From Chrysomallon squamiferum (Eukaryota > Mollusca > Gastropoda > Neomphalida > Peltospiridae), in assembly GCA_012295275.1 (NCBI GenBank), contig CM022672.1:20940628-21004627 (forward strand): a stretch of 64,000 nt of DNA, read 5' to 3'. Position numbers and translations under genes: made by a program. The notes below the pieces were generated by a model. It was not told the DNA's origin and did not search any database. It was given only the letters and a program-made list of their open reading frames with translations. Shown here in pieces: positions 1-13,500 of this stretch. Within the stretch, counting starts at the first letter, position 1, and every line of letters begins with the position of its first letter.

Positions 1-841
1 AAGAAAAAAAGAGATTATATATCTCTTTCTCTTCTTTTGCAACGTGTAACGTGATTTGAAAAAAAAATATTATTCAGATTTACCAAATTACGTGTAAAAT
101 TCTATGAATTCGCTTTTACTATCATTTACTATCATTGGAGCATGCCGCGTATTGACACGTCTTAGACCTGTCACTTAGGCAGAGATGGGCGGCACTCTTG
201 TTTGGAACAAAGCCAGCCGGTCAATGGCCGATTACCGTGACACGAAATTCCAAACTTCATTCAGTGATTTTCCCGCCAGATCTTTGAGAATTTGTTTGCC
301 TTCTGCTGATTCGCTACTTATCTAAGGTCTGCCTTCTGCATCATAATTAACCAGAGAAAACAAAACCGAAAAATAACGTGATTACACAAAAATCAAACAG
401 TAAATTAATTCGCCGCAACAACAACAATAATAAAATTATTATGCTTGCGTTTTTTGTTTTCTGTTTTGTTTAGATGTTCATAATCTTTGCAAACCTTTAC
501 TTAATGCCATACAGACCTGATAAATAAGTGTGGCGAGAATTTACTTTTATAACTGGATTATCAGCAGTTTAATAATTTCGTTTCTTTTTAATGTAACTAG
601 AGAAGTGAATGTCTTAATTTACTTCATACTTAAAGAAGGCATAAAATGTTCCTCCGTTCTGAGATTGCTAATTAATAACTGTATTTTACGTAAACTAAAC
701 AACAACCGAAAAAAAAAAAAAAAAAAAAAAAACAAACAAAACAAAAAAAACTTTAAAAAAATGTTAGCTTTCATTACATCTTTTTTTTTCAGTTCAAAAA
801 TATAAATATAAACGAAACTAAATATTTTCTGCAAAATGAAA

Positions 842-876
<35 letters not shown>

Positions 877-3634
877 AGGTAAAACTTGTAACAAAAAAAA
901 AATAAACTGTCTTGACAAGTTATAGTAAATTATTTAACTGATACATGTTTGTTTATCCATAAAAGCGAATTTTAATATTTTCAAATTTATTAAATCTCCA
1001 GAAACAATAAAACAGTTCTAGTTGAGCGAGTCGAAAAGAATTTTAGGAACTGCAACTGCGTAGCAGAGCTAATGCCCTCGAGGTCTTAGTCCCTTTGACG
1101 TCATTCAAAACGGCGAATTTCCTTTTCAGTTCAGGATTAGGCAGCAGTTGAAGATTACAAATTTGTCGAAAAAAAATTACGACTGTTAGCAGAGAAAACA
1201 AATTATCTGCTACAGTAAAGGACTGACATCAAACAGTCAGACATCAAAAAAAAAAATAATAATAATAATAATAAAAAATAATAAAAAAGTAAAAAATAAA
1301 AAAAAAAAAATAAAATAAAATAAATAAATAAATAAATAAATAGTTTCCATAAATAAAAGAACAACTATTAACTGGTATATATATTTTTAACTTTATTTTA
1401 AAATAATCTAAAATAAGTAATAATAATAAAAAAAAAAAAAAAAAAAACATTACAAGATTATTTAAAGATATTGCATTTTATTAAAACAAATTCCTATACA
1501 AATCAGTCTACTTAAGTTTGATAACCACAAATGTTAGGAATAGCTATGAACAAAACATGATTTATGTGGATTTTATTCCACATTTTTTAATTCATTTCTT
1601 TTTTCTACTAATTTCTTTTTGAAATTAATATATTTCGTCAGTAAAATTTTATAAATATTTTAAAATTAATAATTGCTTACATAAAAATAAAGCTTTCTTT
1701 TCATTCCTTCATGATATTAAAAATATAACTAAAAATAATAATATTTTAAGGTCTACTAAAGGTAGGAGTCATCAGAATGTTTTATGTAAAAAAATAATGA
1801 TCCCGAATGGAAATTTATTTAAATATCTAGGCTTTCCATTATTAAAAATTGTATCCGTAATTATAATTTATATTTAAGCATATAGGCAGACCCCTTATTA
1901 AGAATGTTCGATTTACGGTCATCCAAAGACACGAACAGATAAAGGCTGTTATATTGAAAATTCGATTTTCTATTTACAGTACAACTGTAATAAAGAACAG
2001 GAGGGTGAAGATCAAAATATTGGTATATTTCAGCTTTTCAGACGTGTACATGTATGTGTGTGTGTGTGTATGTTACAAACAATTCAGGGCATTTTGAAAT
2101 ATTTGCCAAAGTGCAAACGTCTTATTCGTAACTTATGTTTGTTATTGTCTTTCAAATTGGGCTATTTTTCATACTCTCCGCTGTCACAGTTATAAGCACT
2201 GACATAACTATGAAAATGTTTCTTAAAATAGATGAGTGAATCTAAAAGAAGATGGTATTTAGGCTTCAGACATAACCATTCAAGAAATTATTGCTTTCCG
2301 CATTCCAGCAAGTTTCGAGATCGCAAAGGCAATGACACCACTTTAAAAAGGAAAAAGGAAATAATAATAATAATTCCTATAATAATAATTATATTATTAT
2401 TATTATTTTAATAAAAAGAAAAGAACAAGGACAGATTTTTTTCAGATGAATAGATGCTATTATCAGTTTTAAAGATATAATAAATAACTAAATGACGTTC
2501 ACGAGAATAGTTATACTTTACTTCCTAATTTCTTGAAGAACTGTTTTTCTTCTCAAAAGAGTACATGTAAAAAATATGTTTTTAAAATTACTTCTGAATG
2601 GTGACCGAACTGTTATCGTTCTATCATTCTTTAAAATTAGTGACACTTTATTAGATAAACTAGTTAATAGATTAGAGCAAAAACAAAGAAGCCCAAGGAA
2701 GCATCGAATATGATTGGATCCAGTCATGAATCAGGCCTGCATTGTACTACTACTGTCTATTAATGAATAAAAAAAATGAATACAAAAAAAAAAAAAAAAA
2801 ATAAAAAAGTCTGTATGGTAAATTGTTTTTCTGAATTAGTGATGCTTTCGAAGGGAAATTCTTAAACACAGTCTGCTTGCTCGTATCTAGTGTATTTTTT
2901 AGAGTATGTCACATAATAGAGTGATATAATCTGAGGATTGCTGTACCTGCTCCAAAAGTAATAAAACGCATTTTTAGCCTCTGTAAACAAACTATAGTAA
3001 GCGTTAAGCAAAGTTTTCGAATTCCAGAATCAGCCGACGATGGCTATAAGTGTCAAAAATGTTTAAAAGGTGTCGTAATTCGACTACTGAAGTAGAAGCG
3101 AAAAGCAATGCTATACGGTTTCCGAAATTTCAGATGGCACGCGTACACTTAACTGCGAGACTTGCGTCATGACAGACAGAAGTAAACAAAACAAAACACC
3201 TACGCGTTAGAAAAGCTGGAAACAGGTCAACAGTCGCGACAATTTTAAATTTATTTTCATGTCATTTTTTACCTAGAATGAGAAATATTTCTGTCTATAA
3301 AATAATTTTAAAAAAAAAAAACAAAAAAAAAAAACCGGATGATAAATAGATGTACATGGGAAATGCCTGTTGTTTAGTTCAGTAATGTACTTGCTCTGTG
3401 GTAAATATAAACATGTATAATATTCAGCTATGAATCTGATCATTAATTATAAACAATGAAATACTGAACTAATGTTCAATTAACAGGAACAAAATGAAGA
3501 AAAAAGCTGATTCCGCATTTTGATAACATCTAATCACATTTTATCGGTGTGTATGTCGGAGTGTGCTTGTGCACGTGTGTGTAGTATGTACGGTTGTGTT
3601 TGTATGTATGCATATGTTTGTGCAAGTGAGTGTG

Positions 3635-3637
<3 letters not shown>

Positions 3638-3712
<75 letters not shown>
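3638..3712 (+). repeat. (GA)n microsatellite
   Basis: About 37 uninterrupted GA units in the region upstream of VARS2. Confidence 0.98.
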
Positions 3713-3715
<3 letters not shown>

Positions 3716-4038
3716 TACATTAGTAAAAATATTTTTGTATAATTACTGTACGATGTGGATGCTGTTATTAATATAAAGTAATCCTCTAGCACAGGAAAAC
3801 TAGGTTAATTCTGCTGGTGATAAACAGTTCACTGACGTCTCTTAACAGTTAGTGATGTCAGAATGTACGTGTTCGTTAAATATTTTTGTTTTTACAACAT
3901 CTTTTGTTGTTAACGTCATCAAACATTATATTTCAGTGTTTAGTTCTGAATGTTATTAATTTGTATATTCTTCTGTTTTTATAAAATGTATGTATATATG
4001 TATGTTAAATTTTTGTTATTATTATTATTGTTAGTGTG

Positions 4039-4100
<62 letters not shown>
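4039..4100 (+). repeat. (ATT)n microsatellite
   Basis: About 20 uninterrupted ATT units. Confidence 0.97.
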
Positions 4101-4101
<1 letters not shown>

Positions 4102-4645
4102 ATATGTCATTACGAGCAATGGTTCTTTTACATCGTTATCGGAGCACTTATCTTGGACGTTTAATAGTATTGATAATCCAAGTTGCCTACTGGTTTTGCA
4201 ATTATCCTTCTTATGCCAATTAGCTACTCTGCTGCAGACACATTATTTGGTTTCCAGTAACTTATGCAATAATGAATGATGCACAGAATACACCAGATAC
4301 AATGTAGCTTTTATGTTTGGAATATCTCCCACAATGAAGACATACCATGCAACAGCATGCATCTCTTTTAATCCTTTCATCATTCGTCTGTGGTCACTTT
4401 AACCTATTGACTGGTCAGGCAAAAGATCGCGGAGGTCATAGCATAAACACCGCAGGTCGTCGACTAATTCTGCAGTTCTCGACATTTTTAATTCTCCGTG
4501 CTCCATATATTTTACGATTTCTCAAATGTTTTAAACTGTAGCGAAATGTATTATGTCTAATAGGAAAGCGCACAGCTACATCATGCGATACCAGTGTTCT
4601 TACAGAAATGGCTATGGTGGACAGAAATCTCGAATAAGGATCCTC

Positions 4646-4699
4646 CCAATTTGCTCTGTAAAAAAAAAAAAAAAAAACAAAACAAAACACAAAACACCC

Positions 4700-4736
<37 letters not shown>

Positions 4737-4853
4737 AACAACAACAATAATATCTGCTTTATTTTTAATACTAAAATTGATACTTGTTACTGATAATGTT
4801 GTTTTTGATGTTATTGTTTCTTCTTCTTCTTTATTATTATTATTATTATTATT
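4646..4853 (+). repeat. Poly-A/ATT block sharing a lead-in with 5271-5410 (copy A)
   Basis: Starts CCAATTTGCTCTGTAAAAA, then a long A run and a T-rich stretch ending in ATT units. The same lead-in, A run and ATT end recur at 5271-5410. This may be the 3' tail of a retroposed element or a local duplication. Confidence 0.55.
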
Positions 4854-5144
4854 ACGTCAGATATACATTTGCGTTTCTTCCGGAGTCATTCTCATGGCGA
4901 CACGATTACTTTAAACCCTCCAGATTCTTACAAGTTACTCATAACATTTAAATGGAGTGATGATGTCAACATTTGTGCCAAACACCAAGAATTCAGATTG
5001 CTCAGATTGTAGTCTTTTTTAGTTGTCTGATCCAGTGCCTAACATACGATTTGAGGGAGGGGACACATGAACAAGATGAGCTTTTTAATAAATCAAATTT
5101 ATCATTCATTTATAAAAACATAAAACCTGATTGTTAAAAAAGAT

Positions 5145-5187
<43 letters not shown>

Positions 5188-5270
5188 TCATCATCAGACA
5201 AATTTTATTGAAACTGGCAATAATCAGCTTTTTTAGAGCCACGGTCACGCACGCACAGATACACATACTT

Positions 5271-5356
5271 CCAATTTGCTCTGTAAAAAAAAAAAACTAC
5301 TTTTTTCCTTTATTATTGATATTAATATTGTTACAGTTAATGTTATTGTTGCTGTA

Positions 5357-5410
<54 letters not shown>
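5271..5410 (+). repeat. Poly-A/ATT block (copy B)
   Basis: Second copy of the CCAATTTGCTCTGTAAAAA lead-in, followed by a shorter A run, a diverged T-rich stretch and about 17 ATT units. Confidence 0.55.
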
Positions 5411-6319
5411 ACAAACACTAATTAAAATAATTTAAAGGTCAAATGATAATAATCAAATCCATTTCTCTGGATCTTGCGGGAACAACATGGTGATCCCATA
5501 TTTATTGTCCAACCCATTTTACACATTCACTACAGGAACTAAGTAAGTCTAATTGCTAGTCGATCATCTTGGGTGCATAAAAAAGTCTGTCACCACAATG
5601 TCGCAGACCTTTGTCGCACCCAGTATGTTGCCGGCCTGGGAGAACCAACAACCAGATGCTGAAGCGGATTCATGAAGCGGATTCCAGTAAGACTGTCATT
5701 ATTGTTATTACTAGAGATGATGCTCCATACTATAATGATGATACGAATGAACTATAGACGAATGTCTGCGAACAGTAGGAGAACATAGCTGTAGCTCTGG
5801 TTTGCATTGAAATGTATGCATGCTTTCCTCTTTTAGAATTAGTTGACAGCGTCATTGACAATGGATTTTAATTCATTTATACATTACATACAGTTTCGTC
5901 AATATGAAACAATCTCAGTGATATTGGTAAATGCAAATCGTTTGCTGTGTTGACTGCTAGAAACTAACAAAACAAATATGCCGTGTTGCTGTGCATATAT
6001 GGCTTATTCAGTGACGCCAAGTGAAGCAAAGAGGGCCTTCTTAGGCTGCTTCCCATTAAGGAATCAAAAAATGAGTGATTTATTTTATTTTATTTTTCGC
6101 GTTTTACTATTATAAATAAAAAAAAAAAAAATAAATGGTTCCTATTGTGAAAAGTATTTAATTTCCAATAATATATGATATAAGTGTAACTTTCTGGAAA
6201 ATTACAGACATAATTATATATGTAGGCCTACAGGTATTGGTTTCACTTGCGATACCAGTGAAAAGAGAAACTAAAAGAATATAGTGCTCTACGAAATTTG
6301 GAAATACAGAAGAAACAAA

Positions 6320-6460
6320 ATGTCAGCTTCCTGGTGTCAAATGAGACTTTATTATTTACATTTCGGTATCAAGTATTTTAAACGCTACATACCCTGGCAT
6401 ATACAAAGACATTCGTTTGCTCTTTGCGTTAATAAAGTGCATCAGGATGAAATACATAAG
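6320..6460 (+). CDS. VARS2: VARS2 exon 1, probable mitochondrial presequence
   Basis: The ATG at 6320 has A at -3 and lies 46 bases after an in-frame TAA at 6272. It opens 47 codons ending at a GT donor (6461) in phase 0, which fits the acceptor at 6976. The peptide begins [20 protein letters not shown] and carries many Arg, Lys and His but only two acids, both near its end, as expected for a cleavable matrix-targeting signal. Exon 2 (6977-7043) encodes a charged linker before the catalytic body. The assignment rests on phase and composition, since presequences are not conserved. Confidence 0.72.
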
Positions 6461-7472
6461 GTATTTTAAAAGGACTGTTGTGTACATATTTAAGAAAAGA
6501 TTTCGTACTGTTATTGTTAAGTAATTTTTGTAAACGTGCTAGAATCCTTGTAACCTGGTTACACTTTGATCACACTTTAATATTGCTGAAATAGAAATGT
6601 CTGCTGTAAATATTAAATGATCCATGAACAAAATTGGTTTTATTGATGTATTTTGGTATGCATGGTCAGTTTAAGGAGTAAAAATAACTTTTTGCACAGC
6701 GAGACACACACACACACACACACACACATACACAAAAGATAATTTCTTTTTTTTTCTGTATTACAAATAATTTTTTTTCATTCTTCTTTAAGCATTAATA
6801 AGCAAAATTAAATGTGCCATTCTGAATCCTTTGAAAACTGGGTTTATATATATATATATATAAAACCAGTTGATAATTAATCAATCTAATTAAGATCCAA
6901 CATGAACACCAGCTTTATCCAAGAGTTTAATTAATTATGTTAATTACGTTATTTATTTATTTATTTATTTGATCAGAAGACATATCCAGAAACTCTAGAC
7001 CATGCACAGTTGAGACAAAATAGACCTGATCTCAAAAAGAAAGGTAAAAAAATGTATAATTTCACTTTTTGAGAATCAATATGTAAAAACTGTATTTGAT
7101 TTCAAGAGAAGTAAAATATATTTATCAATTAAAGACATTGTCATTTAATTTTGGTAAGATTTAAAATATTGTGTTTTCTAACAGTTGTCTCTCAGTATTA
7201 AAGAAATTATTAATTGATGGATCATGCAGGCTTTTAAATGAAAAATTATTGAATATTTTGCAAATGCAATAATTTTGATTATTCCGATACAAAAATTGAA
7301 TTTGGCTTTTCCAGAACTAGTGATGTTGTTGAGAAATCTGAAAAATCATATTGAAGAAAATGTGCTTTAATTTTAAACTTTAAAAAAAACTCAAATATAT
7401 GGTTATTTTTAATAAGGCAAATGTTGTTTTATATATGTATATAAAATAACCATTTCATCAGGAAATCTTCTA

Positions 7473-7506
<34 letters not shown>

Positions 7507-10500
7507 CTAGAAGATTTCCTAATGAAATGGTTATGTTTATAAGGCAGATGTTGTCATGGGTAACTCATTTAATTAACATTTATATTTACTCTTAAAGGAA
7601 TTTATTATTAGTGTTTAGAAATGCCTTAAATAAGTTAAAATGTACTTTTTGTCATTTTGCCAGAAATTTAAGATTTTTAAGATGATCAAAATTTACTAGT
7701 TTTGGAACTCTCTCTTTAATTCCTTTATACCAGTTATTTATCTATAACTTGAATAAAAATGAACATTAAAATTTTAATACAGAAACCATTCCCAGCTAGA
7801 TTGCTGTTTCGTATAGATTAGATAATTTAATAAAATTCTTACTAATCCTTGCATTTTATGACAATTTCTGACTGCTTTAAGTATCTGAAATATTTCTGTC
7901 TGTCATAAACTCAACCCTGATTTTCATTGTAAATGTGAGCCTTTATGTGTATGAGCTTTACTGAGAATATACAAACACACTACTGATGAAGAGTGAAATG
8001 AAATTTGCTTATTTTACTCAGTGTTTCGGAAATGTTTATAAACACCTTATTTAAAATGTGTTAATTTTATAGATGTTTCCGAGCCATTATCACAAGGATA
8101 CAACCCACAGCATGTGGAAAAGGGATGGTATGACTGGTGGCAGAAACAAGGCTTTTTCTGTCCAGAGTATTCAAGCAAGGTAGTATTTTAAGATATCACA
8201 GAAGTTTTGATAGTAGAGCTGCACTAGAGTTAGTTTCTTTTGCTTTGTAGAAATAAAAGCATCTTTTCAGTCTAATAAAAATCCAGTGTTTATTAAACAT
8301 ATGCATGTATTCAGATATCAAATGCACAGACAGTTTTTTAAAACACTAGTATTTGAATCTGTCTTCCAATCGTAATATACTTTAAGATTATGACAAGCCT
8401 AAATACAAATGTGTAAAATTACAAAATGGTTGATATTTTAATGTAAACAGTAGTATGTTCTGTACAAGTTAATATTGTTATATAATACAGTAATATCTCT
8501 TATTTGACTGGTAAAATTTTGGTTTATTTTCACTGAAACATCCTGAAAATGTCAAATGATTCATGACCAAATATATTTTAGTTTATACCTCTTTGATCTT
8601 CAAACTATAGGACATCAAAAGTAATGTCCCACAAATATGAGCTTTTCAGCCTGTGGATAGGTGACTATAAAATATCTATTACAGCAGGTTTTCTTTCTCA
8701 TATCATCATTATGCAAATTTTGTGTGTTAAGTATTAATTATACACTATAAAGGGTATTGATTTGTTTTTGAACAACAATTAAAAAAAAAAAAAAAAAATT
8801 CATTCTTGCTATTTAAGCATTTATTAAGTTTATAGCACTAATTAGATTGAAATTAGTAATGTTTTACTGATTTCAGAACCAGGCTGATGGGCAATTTGTT
8901 ATAGTATTACCACCTCCAAATGTGACAGGTACTCTCCATCTAGGTCATGCATTGACATGTGCCATTCAAGATGCCCTAGTACGATGGTAAGCATCATCAT
9001 TTGTTAATTCACATAAAACCATGTACATTTTTAGAAACCTTCAAAATGGATTTTTTTAGATATGAGTTGTTAAAGTTCAGTTTTTAATATCCCACCCAGT
9101 ATTTTAATGACATTTTAAGAATAAGGTTCAATCACAATTTTGCATCTTTTTTTTTTGTGCTTATTTTAATTTATTTTTTATTTAATTTTAATTTTCTTAA
9201 TGATATTGCTGTTAAGCAGAAATTAATTATGAAATTGTCGCCTTGTTTACTTATTTACAAAAAAATGTGAAATATATCACTTTAAATAAACTGAAAACAA
9301 TGCTTGCATATATATACATTTCACAACTTGAGAATGAATATAAACAAATTAAACTTAGCAGATAATTTGTTCTGTCTTCATAGCTTTTCACCATAGATAA
9401 AATTTCTTCCATTTTAAACAAAATTTAGCCATGCCTCAATTGTTTTGCATTAAATCCTGCTTTAATGAAACTATTCAATCCAATATCATTATTATTGTTA
9501 AGTGAATTTGTTAAATGAAATTTTTTCCTCTTTTCAGGCATCGAATGCATGGCAAAGAGGTATTGTGGGTGCCTGGTAGTGACCATGCAGGAATTGCAAC
9601 ACAGGTTGTGGTGGAGAGAAAATTGTGGAATGAACAGAAAAAGACTCGACATGACATTGGACGTGAACAGTTCGTCAAAGAGGTGTGGAAGTGGAAAAAT
9701 GAGTAAGTGACATTATTTTTACCTCTGTGAATCAGAGTATGATTTTCCTTTTCTTTTCTTGCATTATCTTTTCATTTTATTTCAAAAATTAAAAAATGGT
9801 GAAAGTTATTTAATTTTCTTGGTTTAAAATAGTTATCTGCTCTCACTGTAATATGTTAGTACTAACTTTAATAATTTACTGTGTTGATAACATTTCTGGG
9901 TTTGTGTTCAGAATAACTGATTTGAAATAGTTTCTTACTTTATAAATATATATATATATATTTCAGTTTTAATATTTATTCTGATTATTAGTTTTGGAAT
10001 TGCATTTCAACTGTACTGGATATACAGTGAAATGTTTCTATATATATAGTAGTTTCATAGTGTATAAAGTAATATACACATTTTGTTCTAAGTATTAACT
10101 GATATATTTTCTAAATTCATTCATTTATTAATATTTTAGAAAAGGTGGACTCATTTATGATCAGATGAAGAAACTTGGCTGTTCAGTGGACTGGACTAGG
10201 GAGGCATTCACAATGAGTGAAGTAAGCCAGAATCTTTATTACTTTTTATATGCATTTTACTGAAATTGATTATGCAGTGTTTTAAAAATCAAAATATTTT
10301 TTTAGATACTATATACTGATTACTTTCTGTATCCTTACTGTCAATATTTAAGAGTTTTGTTATAGATGTGGTAGTGTTAAAAGTAAAAGTAATAACTGGT
10401 TACATTTAAAGATATATATTTTTATGAAGATTTGTTTGTTTTTTTTAAATTTCAGAAACTATCAACATCAGTAATAGAGGCATTTGTCAGACTCCATGAT

Positions 10501-13500
10501 GAAGGACTGATCTACAGAAGTAAGAGACTTGTCAACTGGTCCTGTAAACTCAATTCAGCCATATCTGATATAGAAGTATGTCGAGCCTGTTTCTTTTATC
10601 AAATAATTAATTATAGGAACTGATACATGATAAAGTCAAAATCTGATAGTGTTAACTTCACTTGAGCTATATCTGAATTATCCAACCAGGATGCTAGATG
10701 ATTGCTGTGAATACGTATAACTTAAAAATCTTGGACAAATAAAAACAACTGAAATTTTTTCAATTTAAGTAATAATTAGTTTTTGGTCATTATACAGATT
10801 CTTCTGATTATTCATTTATTTAAAAAATGTCTTCTATTAAACTTAAAAGCTTTATTTATATAAATTCATATAAACAGCTAAAATGATACAAACTCATCTA
10901 TTTTATTTGATACAGAATAATGCAAAACATATCTCCAAACATTTTTAATGTGCTTGCTGTTTTTATTACAAAATATATATAGGATTCCATTTCTTTTTTG
11001 TATTTGACAAAATTTAATATTTAAAAATTAAACCCTGAAAAAACTTGAAGGTATATTATTATTCTATTATTATTTTTATTAATGATTTTTATGTTTTAGG
11101 TGGTCAATGTACCAGTTGAAGGAAGAACACAGCTCTCAGTTCCAGGCTATGATAGGAAGATCACTTTTGGCATTATGTCATCATTTGCTTATCCTGTTGA
11201 AAATTCTAGTATGTTTGTGTACACTTCTTTTTTTTCACAGATAATACCTGCATTTTAAACAGATTTTGAAAATACTAATAACATAGGGAGGCACGAGGTT
11301 TGTCAAATGAAACTATTAAAATTCAGTTCTATTTTACTAATGGTGATATATCTGCATATTTTAAAAACACGTTTTAGTATGCATAATGCACAATTTGTAC
11401 ATAATAGACAATTTGTTGTATCAAAGAAAAAAATGTATATGATGTAACTTTTTCCTAACATTTTTTTGCTGGAATTATTTTTACTGAATTCTAATGAGCA
11501 AAAGAAATATAAAATGTATGCAATAATAATTTATAAAAAATGACCATTTTTCATATTTTGATTGAAAAGGATTTTAAATAATAGTCTTGACATATTTTTT
11601 TATTAAAAGAATGAAGTTGTTGTATGTTAGCTGATATCTTAAATTTGAGACAGATAATGAAATTGTATAATGTATAAATAGGACATTTTAACAATTAATT
11701 TTTACATTTGACCAAACTGATTTACTTTCATTTTTGTGTCCTCAGATGAGGAAATTGTGGTATCAACAACACGTCTGGAGACCATGTTAGGTGATGTTGC
11801 AGTGGCTGTTCACCCTGATGACTCTCGATATACACATCTACATGGGAAATATGTCATTCATCCCATTGATGGTCGACGTTTACCAATTATCTGTGATGAT
11901 TTTGTCGAACAGACATTTGGAACAGGTTTGAGATTTCTGTATAAGTTAAGTTTTGTTAGAGAACAGAAAATAAACAAAACTAAAAGAAAAAAATTGTATG
12001 CATATCTACAGAGTTTAAACACCTTAACTAAATACATTTTGTGTATTTGTTATCTTTCCTAATTACGATGTAAAGAACTAAAATAACAAATTCTCAAAGG
12101 TCTACCATATTCAACTTTTTTCTTTTCTTTTGTCATTTCTACATGTAAAGAATGAGAAAGCTGTTTTCTTTATCAGAATTTTTCTGGTTTTACATTGTTG
12201 TTCACTGTGATTTCTTTATCATCAAATAATACTTACATTTTTAATCTGTTTCTAAATCCTGACAGTTATCATTTTTTATATTCAAGGAGTACTGGAACCT
12301 ACTTAAATTATTTGTCAAATGTTAGCTAATTACAAAAGTGATTGGTTTTAAAGAAGTGTATTATGTAATGATCCAGGAGCAGTGAAGATAACTCCAGCTC
12401 ACGACTACACTGACTATGATGTTGCTCTTCGACACAAGTTATCACCCCTGACTGTTATTGATGACTGTGGAAACATGACAAATGTCAGTAGCATCTTTAA
12501 TGGTAAACAGCGATTCATTGTCAGAAAATTACTACAAAAAGTTTTGACAGAAAAAAAGCTATTTCATGGAGAAGTGGAACACAGCTTGACTGTACCTGTG
12601 TGCAGGTAGAACAGTGACTGAAGATAATCATAACTTTAATTACAATAATTTATGTGTAAGATTTCAGACAGTAAATAAGCCTTAATATTTTCTTTTTAAA
12701 AATGATTATTATCTTTTATGGTTGTAAATGCAAGCATATTTTTATGCTATTGGGAAATAATATTATAAAAATAAAAAGGCAAAAGTATTCATTTTAAAGT
12801 TTTTGCCTGATAACGTATTATTTTCTAAAAATAAGAAGTAAATAATCAATATTTTAATATTAAATGACAACAATAATGTGAAAGAGAAAGGGTTTTTTAA
12901 TAAATGTAGTTTTAAGTAATTTTTGTAAAAAAAATAATTTTTTATTTTATTTTTTTAGCCGATCAGGGGACATAGTGGAACCTAGACTCAAAGATCAGTG
13001 GTTTCTAGACTGTAACAAGATGGCTGCAGAAGCTGCTCAGGTAGTTTCTTTTCACATCTTTTCACCATGTTACAAGATGTTGTCAATGTTTTAGGACAAA
13101 TTTGATCATGTTTTTACTAAACAAATACAATACGATGGAGGTGATGAATCATGAGCACAAACATGTAAAAATTTTAATATGCAATTTACTGCCTTTAAAT
13201 TTAATAAATATGTAGCACATACATAAAGTTGGTCAAAAAGATCAAATGGTAAATGGATGGCTTGCATTTATTTAAACCAGTTTTTTTTTTTATACTGTAT
13301 GATAGTGTATTTATAAATTAAGAATTCATATATTCTTTGTTTTATTTTGCATGATTTCAAATTACTGATCTGAATTTCTTTTTAAAATGTTATGCAATAT
13401 TACAGTAAAATTATTTGCTTCAATTTAATGTTCATTATTATTCTTGCTAGTTAAAGATATTTATTACTGTGTTGTTTAGGCTGTCACTGATGGCAAGCTT

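Larger units (their letters stand above)
1..6319. other. Gene-free stretch upstream of VARS2
   Basis: AT-rich DNA with poly-A/T runs. Patches with more CpG lie at about 120-320, 1020-1150 (with a CRE-like TGACGTCA at 1096-1103) and 3010-3240; any could be promoter DNA of a gene outside the window. No coding exon is convincing. Confidence 0.6.

Noticed and set aside
530-918. Overlapping ORFs on both strands with Lys or Phe runs
   Set aside because: They are produced by poly-A/T and TA runs; composition is low complexity and no splice or homology context supports them.
3520-3792. ORFs with Arg-Glu or Leu-Ser repeats
   Set aside because: Translations of the GA microsatellite. The same applies at 36102-36387, 38295-38568 and 39087-39180.
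4436-4690. 84-codon basic ORF on the minus strand
   Set aside because: Starts in a poly-T run, overlaps a similar plus-strand ORF, and no family or splice context was recognised.
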